From NCBI GenBank assembly GCA_003415625.1, contig PYIU01000004.1, positions 4,526,001 through 4,590,000 of the forward strand: a stretch of 64,000 bases of DNA. Direction: 5' to 3'. The notes beneath the pieces are model-generated. The model was not told the origin of the DNA. It did not search any database and saw nothing but the letters and a program-made list of their open reading frames with translations. The position numbers were made by a program, and so were the translations under genes. Of this stretch, positions 23,500 through 35,050 are shown piece by piece. Position 1 is the stretch's first letter. Each line of letters starts with the position of its first letter. This DNA is from Aquanectria penicillioides (taxonomy: Eukaryota > Ascomycota > Sordariomycetes > Hypocreales > Nectriaceae).

Positions 23500-24816
23500 A
23501 ATAATTTTAATTATTTTATTTACTAAAGATAAAGGTCTCCAGTAGATAGGAAGGTGCCTGCAGTACACCCACCCAATACAACTTTAACGGCAATGCATTG
23601 CTTATTCTTCTCCTATAATGCAAAAGTTAATTTTGCAGTTCAAAACGTAAAAATGAAATGCTAAATTAAACTCTTACCTTCTTTACAATATTATCTCCTT
23701 AGATATAATCCAAGAAGAACAGCGCTACGGGGAGAGCGGTAGGAGGACTATTTTGTAACTTAAATTAGCAAAATAAAGTGCGAAACAATAATACGAATAC
23801 ACTTATATGGGGCGGCAGCAGCCACTGGGGTTGCAGCGCTTGTAGCGCTGCCCTGGGGTGCTGGGATGCTCCTAATATTTTCTGTCGCTTTGGCCCGTGA
23901 GGGCCGACGATAAATAAGCAAGGTAGGGCATAAGCTGCTGCCGGAAGGCACTATGTAAAGCAAAACAGTTAAATGAAGCTTGAAATTCAACCTAGAAATA
24001 CTTACAGTTTGGCGGCACGCTTAGCTGCAGCAGAAAGTTCTTTTGCCTGAGCTGCGCGAGCAGCTCGGGCCTGCACACAACCCTGCCGTTAATTTATACC
24101 GCTAAGATAAAGTTAGCAACATATAACTCGGTTTTAAGCTGCAAAATAACTTATAGTGGGGGCGATGGGGAGTTGGCGGGGGGGGGGGGACAGCTCGTTA
24201 AACGAATTATCACTATTACAAGTGGTCAGCAAGAAAAGAGCTGCAAAACCCAGAAACGAACTGCAAAATTCAATTTTGAATTGCGAAATTCAATTCCAAA
24301 CTGCAAAATCAACTTACAATATAGTATATATGTGTATGCATGTGTATGTATATGTATGTATGTGTGTGTCTGCTGGGATAACTATAGTTAGTATGCATAA
24401 GTTAAAGACTAAAAATACCATAAAGATGTATATATAAAATTATATTGGAGCTAAAAAAAGAAGAAAGAAAAGAAGTTTAAAATAAGGGAATGAGTTGCTT
24501 TATTTATAGGCAAGGATCCTTCTATAGAGACGAAAAGTGAGATTAAAGTGAAGTGATTTAAAGAATGCTTCCTATTGTAATTTACAATCATTCTATTGTT
24601 TCTATCTATTAAATGGATAGCATTTGTAGAGTGATTGAAAATGCCTGCATGCAATAATAAACACTAAGCAAATAATACCAATAAAAACGCAATAAATATA
24701 AAAACAAAACGGAAGCGCAAGACAAAGATAGAAAGCTATAAATGAGGTGCGGAATCGATAAATAAACGGTGAATAAGAAATATATCAGACCTGCCTCTAG
24801 CAAATCTGGGGGGGTA
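23500..24816. other. E2 3' non-coding region with a GC-rich, little-mutated segment
   Basis: About 1.3 kb between the RNase H relic and the 3' LTR. From about 23,700 to 24,150 the composition is ordinary or GC-rich and RIP-type depletion is absent. On the minus strand this part has a 76-codon ORF (23,760-23,990) and an Ala/Arg/Lys-rich open stretch (ARAARAAQAKELSAAAKR) near 24,010-24,080. A run of 12 G lies at 24,178-24,189, and a TATG/TG-rich microsatellite at about 24,320-24,370. Origin unknown; it may be captured host or transposon sequence. Confidence 0.5.
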
Positions 24817-25043
24817 TGTTAAACCCGAGGTATCCTGTACACAGGGAAACACCAGGACGCACTTCGGATCATAGAAACGAAGCTCGGAATGATTGGATGA
24901 AGGTCATGTGAATACAACATAGCTCTATTAGGTCTAGCGCAACCCGACCCCTCTTTTAGAGCCTGAGCGATGAAGCAAGGCTGGGAGGGACAAGAAGAAG
25001 AAAACAAGAATACACACAATTACACAACTGGTTCGGTTCAACA
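24817..25043 (+). repeat. E2 3' LTR
   Basis: 227 bp, near-identical partner of 18,268-18,494, preceded by a G-rich polypurine tract. It is followed by the GCCCC duplication and the resumption of the E1 LTR. Confidence 0.95.
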
Positions 25044-25048
25044 GCCCC

Positions 25049-25121
25049 TAAAGTCGGCTTGTGGCCAGCCGCTATATCTATAGCGGCAACCACCTTCGCC
25101 TGGCCGCTATATCTGTCTACA
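25049..25121 (-). repeat. E1 left LTR, second part
   Basis: 73 bp that complete the E1 left LTR, matching 55,144-55,216. It contains the palindrome CCGCTATATCTATAGCGG and a second partial copy of its arm (GGCCGCTATATC), so this LTR end has strong hairpin potential. Confidence 0.88.
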
Positions 25122-28100
25122 CTCCCTTTAAGCCTAATTGAGGGCTTATCCTTAAGTGCTATTATAAGGCTATTCTAACCTTCCTTATATATATATTCCT
25201 TATATAATTATAAAGTTATTCTTTTTTTATTATTAAGGCAATTATTTGCTTAAATAGGACTTCCTTACTGCTAAAGGTAGGCTTTTTTATTATAGCTAAA
25301 GGCATTACTATAAGCTTTTATAGGCACTATTTATGCTTACTTTAGTGTTTTTAATATAGTATTTCCTTTAATTTTAGCCTTAATCTTAAGGCATTAATAA
25401 AAAAGTAATATAATAGGCCTATTAATAGCTTTATAAATATATTAATAATATTTTTAATAAAAAGAATATATTATAGTTTAACTATATTATTTTTAATAGC
25501 CTCTTTTATAAAGTAATATTATACTTAAATATACTTTATATAGGTATAGAATTTAAAATTATATATTAGCTTTATAGTACTTTAATTATTTATAAAAATT
25601 ACTATTAAAGCAATTAATAGGCTATTAAATTTCTTTATAAAGCTTTTTATTTATATAATTTATAATACTGCCTTTATTAATATATAGTATTTAGCTTTTA
25701 TTAAGGACTTTACTATAATCTTTTAATGCTTATTAAACTATATAATTAAGCCCTTATTTATAAGGAATATATATCCTTTAGTTAATTATACTATCTTTAG
25801 GTAGCTAATATAGTTAGAGTTATAATAGCTATAAAGATTAAATAGATTACTATATAACTCTTTCTTAAGGTAGTAATAATAGATAAAGTAATTAAGGCTT
25901 CCTTTAATATATTGCAGTATTCTTTTTATAGCCTTAAATTATTGCTTGCTTAAGCTATTTAAAAAGCATACCTAAAGACTATATATAAAGGCTAAATTAA
26001 GCTAGCTTTACTATAAGAGATAGTTAACTTTTTCTATTATTAATATATATTCTTTATTAATAGCCTTTATATTAAGAATATTAATTGCTTTAGCTAAATA
26101 GTAGGTTTCTATTTCTATTAATATATTTATAGCTTTATAGTTAAGGTATTTAAATTACTTAAAGATGCTTATTATATAGTCTCTCTATAATAGTATAAGC
26201 AATTTATTTTCTTTTACTATAATAGCTATACTTAAAAAAAGCTTAAAAAATTTAAGTAACTTTATCTTTACTTTCTATATAAATTTATTAATAAAGGTAT
26301 TTATATCTTTATTATTATTAATAACTATAAGTATATTATCTATATATATAGCTATAATAATTTTCTTTACCTAATCTATATAGACTATAGTATTGCTCTA
26401 TAGCCTTTTAAGGCCTAATTTATTAAGTATTTTTCTTAATTTTTTTTATTACTATTAGGTACTTTACTTAAGGCTATATAGGGCTATAAGCAATTATATA
26501 ATATACTTAATGCCTTATTTATAGCTTACTTTTTTAGTTAAGTATTTATACTTTAGATCCTTAAAGAATTTATTAAGTAAAAGGAAGGTTATAATATAAA
26601 TATTTTCTTTTAGCTCTTTATTTAAGTATACTATAATTATATTATTTTATAATAGCTTCTTTTTAATCTATATAGTATAAGTAAGTAGTATCCTTTAGAA
26701 ATTAGCTTTTATAGTTAAAAAAAAGGTCTTTTAATAATTAATATCTTTTTTTATATAAAGCTATATACTATAAGTTAAGCTTTATATATAACTATTATAC
26801 TATTTTTATCTTTTTTATATTAATTTACTTACTTTACTATAAGTAATCTCTTGCCTTTTGGCAATTCCCTTTTTAGGATAAATTTAAATATGCCTTTATT
26901 AATAAAGGTATAAATCTCTTTAAAGAATGCCTCCCTCTAAAGGTTAGCATTTAGCTAATTAAAGGCATTATAAACTATAGCTAGATTAATATTAGTATAG
27001 GCAGCTAGAATTTACTTCTTTATAGCTATTATTAATATTATAAAGTATCTCTTAAAGTTATTAAATGCTTCTTTTAGCTATAATTAAATAATCTCTTTAC
27101 CTTTTACTATAAGTAGTAAAATGGGCTTATAAAACATTATATGCATTATTATAATAACTTTCTTTATTTTAGGGTTTTAAATCCTATATGCTTTAATTCC
27201 TTAAAATTCTATAAAAATTCCTTTTTAACTGTAAGGCAGTATCTTTTTAAATCTATTGCACTTTTTCTATTTAATATAAATAAATGCCTTTAACCCTAAA
27301 ATCTATAGATATTTAATGCTTAATATATATTCCTTTTTTAAGATTAAATCTATAAAGTAAATTTTATAAAGGGTCTTTTAGTTTAATAACTTTATTACTA
27401 TAATATTAATAATATATATAACTATAAAAATAATCTCTTTTTATAGCCTAAAAGGGATATTTATTGCTATTATTATGCTTTTTGCCTTCTTTTAGATTAT
27501 ATAGTTTGCCCATTTAGTAAAGCCATTCTATTTATAGCTATATAGCAGCATAATAATTATAAGGATTTCTATCTTTAAGAGAAGTTTATTGACCTTTCTA
27601 TTAATAAATTTATAGCTACTATTAAACTATATCTTTTAGAGCAGACTATAGGCTATAATAGTTTTAAATACTAAAAGATCTTTTTTTATTAAGGTAATAG
27701 TATTGCTTTTCTTTTTAAGCAAATTGCTATAGAAATAATAGCTTTTATTATTAGTTATAAGCTTAAAATACCTCTTTCTATTATATATATATAGACTTAA
27801 CTCTATAAGGTCTGCATAAAGAAGGTTAAGTATACAATTTACTCTCTCTTATAGTATCTTTAGCAAAAACCTTATACTTTTAGCAAGCTTGCAATCTTTA
27901 TAAAGTATATTAAGCAGCTTATAATTATTAAGCCTATCTTTTATAACCTTAAAGGTATAGTTAAGGGCTTTCTAATCTATATAAGTAAGTCTTTAATATT
28001 ATATTTTTGCCTTAAATTATTTTATTTATATTAGTATTATTTTAAAAGTAAAGTAATAGCTTATTATACCTTTTATTGCTTTAAGTAAAAACCCTTAATT

Positions 28101-28189
28101 AAAAACATTAAGAATTGCAAAAATCTTACTATTACTATTAAAGATTTTATTTTTAATTATATAATTGCTAAAAAGATAGACTTTCTTAT
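25122..28189 (-). pseudogene. E1 pol relic: integrase, RT and RNase H part (Copia)
   Basis: The inner-left portion of E1, read on the minus strand. Near 27,800 there is an RVNCILNLLYADLIELSLY stretch (Copia integrase start). Near 26,330-26,380 lies IAIYIDNILIVINNNKDI, the RT active-site region with D-to-N change. SIAIIVKENKLLILL follows (the family has FFLGIxIxRxxxxI). Further left the frames are too degraded to name. The region is extremely AT-rich. TTAT at 28,186-28,189 is the probable left target duplication of E3. Confidence 0.75.
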
Positions 28190-28572
28190 TAAGTTAAAAT
28201 CTAGGGTAATATAGATCAATCTATTATTAGGTTAGTTAAAAAGATAAAAGGGACCTTAAAGATATAGGAAATAAATAGGCAGTTTTCTTTAATTAATTTT
28301 TATTTTTAAAATTTTAAATTCCTTGCATTTAAACTCTATTAAAGTTTTAGTGCAGTCTTTTATAACACTACTTTATTTATAACTTTCTGCCCTATTTTCT
28401 TTCTTTCTTTTCTTTAAGGGACACTTTAAAGCATTTAATTAAATACTTTAATATTTTTTTAAGTTATTTATAGCTACTTAAAAAGGCTATTTAGTCTTTA
28501 ATTAAACTTACTTACTCTATACCCTTTTAGGTAGGGTATATATTTTAGCTAGTATCCCTATCCATTAATACA
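28190..28572 (+). repeat. E3 5' LTR
   Basis: 383 bp, starting TAAGTTA (probably TG before mutation) and ending AATACA. Its first part is less mutated than the matching part of the 3' LTR. It carries a palindrome around GCATTTAATTAAATAC. Confidence 0.85.
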
Positions 28573-29399
28573 TTTAGAGGTTATAGTAAAAAGAAGCCTT
28601 TAAGTTATTTAAAAAAATACTAAAGTATTTAATTAAACTCTTTAGTAATACTTTTAAGCTATTATTAAGAACCTAAAGAAGTAGTGGATAATTAATTATA
28701 AAGATCTAGAAATTCCTAAATACTAAAAAACCTATTATTTCTATAAAAATAAAGGGCGCTAAAATTAAAAATAATACTAAAGGTAAGTAAAGATATTAAT
28801 ATAAATTTATATTTTAGAAAAAGAAAACCTATTACTATAATTAGGGTAAATATATAGAAAAATTTAATAACTTAATATAATGCTAATATATTAGCATAAA
28901 GGTATATAAGGCAAAATAATAGTATAAATAATATATAAGTATTTAATTAAATACTTTTAAATATTAAAGTATACTTAAGACTACTAAAAGCTTAATTTAT
29001 AGACTAAAAAAGAAAAAGGAAAAGAAAGAAGAAGATTACTTAATCCTTAATTAATTATAGGGAATAGGAAATTTTTATTATTTTTATTAGTCTTTAGACT
29101 TTAGCTAAAGAGTATATATATATACTTATTACTATTTTAATTAATTACTTTATTTATTATTATTAACTTTAAAAAGCTAGTTTAAATTTATTAAAATAAA
29201 GCCTTATTAAATATAATATTACTATTCTTTTTTTTACTTTTTTTAATTATTTTAATATATATTTTAATTTATTTTATTATTTTATTCTTTTATATATATA
29301 TATATTATCTTATTATAACTTATAACCCTAAAAGTTAGGCAGCTAGCCTATACTTCCCTATATATATATACTAAAATATTTATTACAGAAATCCTAATA

Positions 29400-32000
29400 A
29401 CTATAATTTACTAATGCCTTTAGATAAAAAAATAAAAAGAATATTTAATTAAATGCAATTAAATCCCTTAAGCCCTATTAAAAGCAAAGAGAGTTAATAT
29501 AGTTAATAATTTTTAATTATTCTTTTTAAGTTAATTAATACTATTAATACTAATATTTTTAAAAAGAATAAACTAAATATATTAGTTAAAATAATAAAAG
29601 TAATTATTACCTTTATTTAATTATTTAATATAATTTTTAATAAAAGGAATATTATACATTTCCTTAAATTATATAATAGATTTATAATTAGTTAAAGAGT
29701 TATAAACAGTATAAAGAGCAAAGCTCTTATATACTATATAACCTTTAAAGTATCTTAAAATATTATAAACTTACTAAAAGGCAATAATTAAACTATTATA
29801 AAGCAAAACCTTTTAGAAACCTTTAAGTATTAGGATTTAAATCAATTAAATCCACTTAAGAATAAGCTTTAGTAAATAAATATAACTTTAATCTAATCTA
29901 TAGAGTATAGAGTTATCCTTTAATAGCTTATAAAGTATATTTAATTTAATAAAAGAGTAGATTTTATTAATTAAAAGGCTTCTATAGTATAGGCTTAGGC
30001 TATTTATAATACTATATTAAAAAATATTATTATTAATATTTATTAATAGAAAAGGAAATACTTAAATACTTTAAGAATAATAAAGTATAAAGAGATAATT
30101 AAATTAATTAAAAACTTTTTTAATGCTAAAAAAGGAATTTAAATCTTTTAAATAAAAAGAAAGAATAATAACTTTAAATATTTTAGGAAAACTAAAAAAC
30201 CTTTTGCTTATTAAAATTAGCTTTAGCATTAAGAGCTTAAGTTCCCTAACTTTATTTAAAGCTTAAAAGAGAAATTAAGTCTTTTTACTAAAGGAATAAA
30301 GAAGCTATAAATTAATATAGCTTAAGATATTATAAATAAATTGCAAAAGTTAAAGAGAATTATATACTAAAAGATTAACTAATTAAAAATAGAATTATTA
30401 TTATTAATTAAAAACAACCTTAATTAAATAAAAGAATTTAATTATATATATCTCTATTATAACTTCTATATTAATATAAATTATAATAGAGATCTAAAGT
30501 ACTTCTATTATATAGAAGTAAGGCATTTTTTAAACTATTGCCTACTTTTTATAGAAGATAAAAGAAAGGGATTTATAGACTATAATAGTAATACTAGCTT
30601 TATTTAAATAGGGTAATAAAAACTCTTACTACCCTTAAAACTAGTATATAAGCTTACTATTAAAGAAAGAGTAAGAAAAATAATTATTTTATAGATCTTA
30701 AAATTCCTTACTTTTAAGATTTATAGTTAAGCTAAAGTTATAATAGTAGATAAGCTAAATATATAAAAATAGTAAATTGCTAAAAAAAAGAAGTATTTAA
30801 TTAAAGACTTCTTTAGGCATATTAACTAACTAAAGTATAGCTTTTTAATGCTTAATAGAAATTCCCTTAAGGAGACTTAAGAACCTAAAGTTAATTGCAT
30901 TTTTATTAATAATTAAGCTATAGAATTAATTAATAACCCTTTTATTACTAATATTATATTAAAAACTAATACTATAAAATGCATAAAAGTAAAATTAAAA
31001 GAGGAATTAATTAATTAAAAAGAGAAAAAGGGAACTTAATCTTTTATTTAAGTTATAAATAGAAAACTTATTAAGAATAGAGAGATTGCTAATATTATCC
31101 TTAAAGAAAAGGATTAAAATGCTTTTAATTAAATGCTTAAGGTTATTTAAATAAAAAGATAAGTTTATAAAAAGGTAGTAAAATTAAAAGTTTAAATAAC
31201 TATTAAGAACTTAATTACCCTTAACCCTCCTTTAGGTAATAATATTTTAAAAATAGTTTTTAATTATATAAAGAAAATAAAAGAAATTAAATAAATAAAA
31301 CTTAAACCTTTATTTAAAAAGAAATAGATTTAGTAAGCTATTAACTTAATTATAATTAATAATCTAAAAGCAATATTCTTAAAGAAGTACTTTAACTATA
31401 TTGCTAAGCAATATAGTATTAATAGTATATTAATTAAAAAAGAATCTAAATTTTATTATATACTATTGCCTAAAGAATACTTTATTAAGGATTAAGAAAG
31501 TATTAATAAAGTTAATATTAGCTATATAATAATTAAAGGGGGAAAAGTTATATTTAATTAAATGCATTTAATAGTCTATATAAATATTTTAGACTAATAG
31601 TATTAAAGAACTTTAGCTTAATGCTAAAAACTGCTAAAAATCTAAATAAAGTTAAGTAACTTTAATAGAATAACTTAAGAAGCTTTAGTAAATTTTAAAT
31701 TAAAAGGAAATATTATCTCTAATAAAATAGTATAAAAATGTAAGCTAAAAGTAAAGCCTATAAAAGCTTTTACTATATTTTACTTTAATAATTAAATCTA
31801 AATGCATAAAGAAGTAAATATTAAGCTATTTCTTAAAAATATTTAAATAGTATAAAGATTCTATATTGCTTTAAAAGAATATATTTCTATTTCTTTTATT
31901 TTAGAAATGCCCTTTATTAAGGCTACTAAAGTTATATTTAATTATATATTTTTAAAAGGAAAAATGCTCCTTTAATATTAATTTAGCTTAATTAAGATTA
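29400..32000 (+). pseudogene. E3 gag-protease relic (Gypsy)
   Basis: This is a decayed ORF region. Near 30,440-30,600 a CxxC-like relic is followed by YFYYIEVRHFLNYCLLF, compatible with a mutated zinc knuckle. Near 31,440-31,560 there is YYILLPKEYFIKD and near 31,910 MPFIKATKVIFNYIFLKG, which resembles the end of the retropepsin region. A matching minus-strand copy lies in E4. Boundaries are approximate. Confidence 0.6.
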
Positions 32001-32499
32001 TTATACTTACTACTAAAAATATTAAATAAAATGCCTTAAGGAGTATAGAGATTACTTAAAGCAATTAAAAATAAGTTCCTAAAGTTCTTTTAAACTAATA
32101 GAATTATAGAGTCTAAAAGAAAATAATAATAAGCATTTAATTAAATAATTAAATAAAATATTAATAAAAGCAATAATTTAATTAATAGTTAAAAATTAAT
32201 TAAAGATTAACTATATAAAGGTAATAAAGGTAAAAAAGAAGCTATAATTAGCTATATATTAAAAAGGGAAGGTAGCACTTATTAATATAATATATAAATA
32301 AAAAGCCAATAAAATATATCCTAAAGATAATATTCTATTAAATAGATCTATCCCTAAAGGGGATTTATATTAAAAGGAGAAAAGATAAAAGAAAGTAAAA
32401 GGAGACCTTAAAGAGAAATCTAAATACTTAAAGCTTTTAATACTTAAGTTCTTTAAAATAGCTAAAGGATTAAGGCTATATAAAGAAAGACTTTAAAAA

Positions 32500-35050
32500 G
32501 TAATTAATTAAATAAAAGGGATCCTTATTAATAAAGAAAGAAGTATTCTTTTAGAAATTCTCTATAATAGAGAAGCAGCATTTACTTAAGATTTTAAGGA
32601 GTATAGAAGACTAAACTCTAAAGTGGCCCCTTTATAGATTATTAAAATAATTAAATATAAAGCCTAATAAATAGAAAATATTTTAATCCCTAAAGGATTA
32701 AAAAAGAAGGTTATTAAATTACTAAAAACTTAAATAAAGAGAGAAATCCTTTAAGAGTTTTATATTGCCTATTAAAATCTATATATACTAATAGTAAAAA
32801 AGAATAATAGACTCTATTTAATTAATTTAGCTAAAAGATATAATATATATATAATATAAAATAGATTAATTCCTTTAAGAGCTAATAAATTTTTAGCTAA
32901 ATTTAAAATATATAAAATCCTAATTCTTTTAGACTTTTTTTTAAAATATAATTAAATTTTCTTAATAAAGGAAAGTTAAAATTTAATAACTTTTAATATA
33001 CTATTAAGGCTTTTTAAAATATATACCTTACTGCAAGAAAGAACTAATTTAATAGTATAGTTCTTAAGGATTATAATTAAAATTCTCTTTAATTTATTAC
33101 TAAAAGTCTATTAAGCCTTTTTAAATAATATTACTATTAAAGGACTAAAGATTAAATATAATAAAGAGGAGATACTCTTTAGCATATAGAAATTTATCTT
33201 AAAGCATTTAATTAATTTAAATAAAACTCTTTTAAACATTAAGCTATTTAAATATACAATTTCTATAGGGAAGTTAAAGTTCTATTAGTATATTGCAATT
33301 ATTATTAGATACTTATATAGTATAGCTAAAAGGTAGCTAATAAAGAAAAAAGTAATTAAAATTAATAAATAAAAAAGATACTATAACCTAAAGTAGGTTA
33401 AAGCATTTTTAGAAATTATAGGCTATTATTAAATTTAAGTTAAAAGATATATTTAAATTATTAAATCTTTTATTTAATTATTAAAAAGAATACTATATAA
33501 ATATAAAGTAAGGAATAAGCTAATACTATAGTAGTTTTTAAAGAAAAGATAACTTTTGCTTCTATTCTAGCAATATTAAACCTTTTTAAAGGATTTAAAA
33601 AGGTTATTCTTATAATTAATACTAATAAAAAAGGCTAAAGTATAATATTAATATAGATAATAAAGGGAAAAGGCATTTAATAAAGTATAAATCTAGTCTT
33701 TAAACTCCTATAGAATAAAGGTATAATGCTATTAAACTTAAATATAAAAGTATATTGCATAAAATTAAATGCCTTTATAGCTATATATATAGATTGCCCT
33801 TTATCTTAAAGATAGATTCTTAAGTTTTAGTCTATTAGCTTAATAATAGGGCTAGTAATATCCTTAATATAATAGTTATTTAATAGATTAATTATATTCT
33901 ATTATTTAACTTTATTATTTAATATATTCCTAAAAACAAAAACAATATAGCTAATAGACTATTTAAAAAAGGTCTAAAAGTATTTAATTAAATAAACTAA
34001 AAGGCTAAAGGTAATATTAAAAAGTTTATTAATATTTATTTTAATATTATTAAAATTAAAAATAAACTAATAAAATTAAAAAAGAATTATAATAGACCTT
34101 TATTGCAATTAAAGGAATACTTACTTTTATTAAAAAGGCTAATAGGTATTACTCTATAAAATTACTAATATTTATAGCTAAAGGCTAAAAAACACTTTAT
34201 AAAAGGTAGCTACTTATAGATTAAGGCTAAAAAATAAAAAAGTAATTTAAGATTAATTATAAAAAAAAAAACATTTAAAAGGATTTAATTAAATTATATT
34301 ATATTAATAAAAGGCATTATAGTTATAATACTATTTATATACTCCTTTTTAAAAAGTACTATTAGTAAAGTGCAAAAAGAAATATTATAGAAGCTATTAA
34401 GTAATGCTTAATATATTAAATGCATATTCCCTAAAGATTAATAAAAGCCTTTATATCTATTAAGCCTATTTATTTAATAATAAAGATTTATTTTAATAGA
34501 TAGTATATACCTTTTAATAAAGAATTTAAATTTATACTAAAAGCTAAATGCAATCTTTATAAATAGATAGAGGCCAAGCTAATCTTAAGATTAAATAGTT
34601 ACTATATTATAAAATTCCTTAAAAAACTGCACTATTAATATAAAATATTAAAAAGAATAGTTACTAATAATAGAAAAGAGATTATAAAAGGGATTCCTAA
34701 AGATCTTAATAGCTTTAATATAAAAGTTATTAATACTTTTACTTATAACCCTAAAGTAAATAGATTTATTAAAAGTAATTATATTACTATAATAAGTTTC
34801 CTAAAGAAAAAAGGTAAAAAAGAAAGAAAATAAATAAATATTTTATTAATAGCTTTACTAGCTAAAAGAGTAACTATTTATGCTTTATATAAAAGATTAC
34901 CTTTTAATTTGCTCTATAAATAGAAGCTAATCCTTCCTTTAGAAATAGAAGTGCCTATATAGTATTTAATTAAATAGAATAATATAATCTTTATTAAGGA
35001 CTTACTTAAATAAAGAATTAAAATTCTAAAGTAAAAGCAAAAAGATATAA
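32500..35050 (+). pseudogene. E3 reverse transcriptase-RNase H-integrase relic (Gypsy)
   Basis: RT is readable from about 32,570: LYLINLAKRYNIYII and NRLIPLRANKFLAKF. It reaches the active-site block AFLNNITIKG near 33,115-33,145, where Gypsy elements have F-L-D-D. IIGYY and a V-x-x-Y relic follow near 33,420. The integrase core end is clear at 34,660-34,830: IVTNNRKEIIKGIPKDLN, then NTFTYNPKVNRFIKS, with D and G of the family's T-D-N-G-x-E changed to N and R. All catalytic losses fit G-to-A change. It is non-functional. Confidence 0.8.

Larger units (their letters stand above)
18268..25043 (+). mobile_element. E2: Ty1/Copia LTR retrotransposon inserted in the E1 left LTR
   Basis: 6,776 bp with 227-bp LTRs (TGTTAAACCC...GGTTCAACA) that differ at only two positions, both G/A, and a perfect 5-bp duplication GCCCC at 18,263-18,267 and 25,044-25,048. 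The empty site is preserved in the right LTR of E1 near 55,138-55,150. The interior from about 18.7 to 23.5 kb is AT-rich and full of stops, but the Copia order can be read on the plus strand: gag-like ILNNPNDWETFKQSYK, integrase LLNRT near 20,880, RT near 22.3 kb, RNase H near 22.95 kb. A G-rich polypurine tract (CTGGGGGGGTA) sits directly before the 3' LTR. The ends, unlike the middle, show little RIP-type change. Confidence 0.92.
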
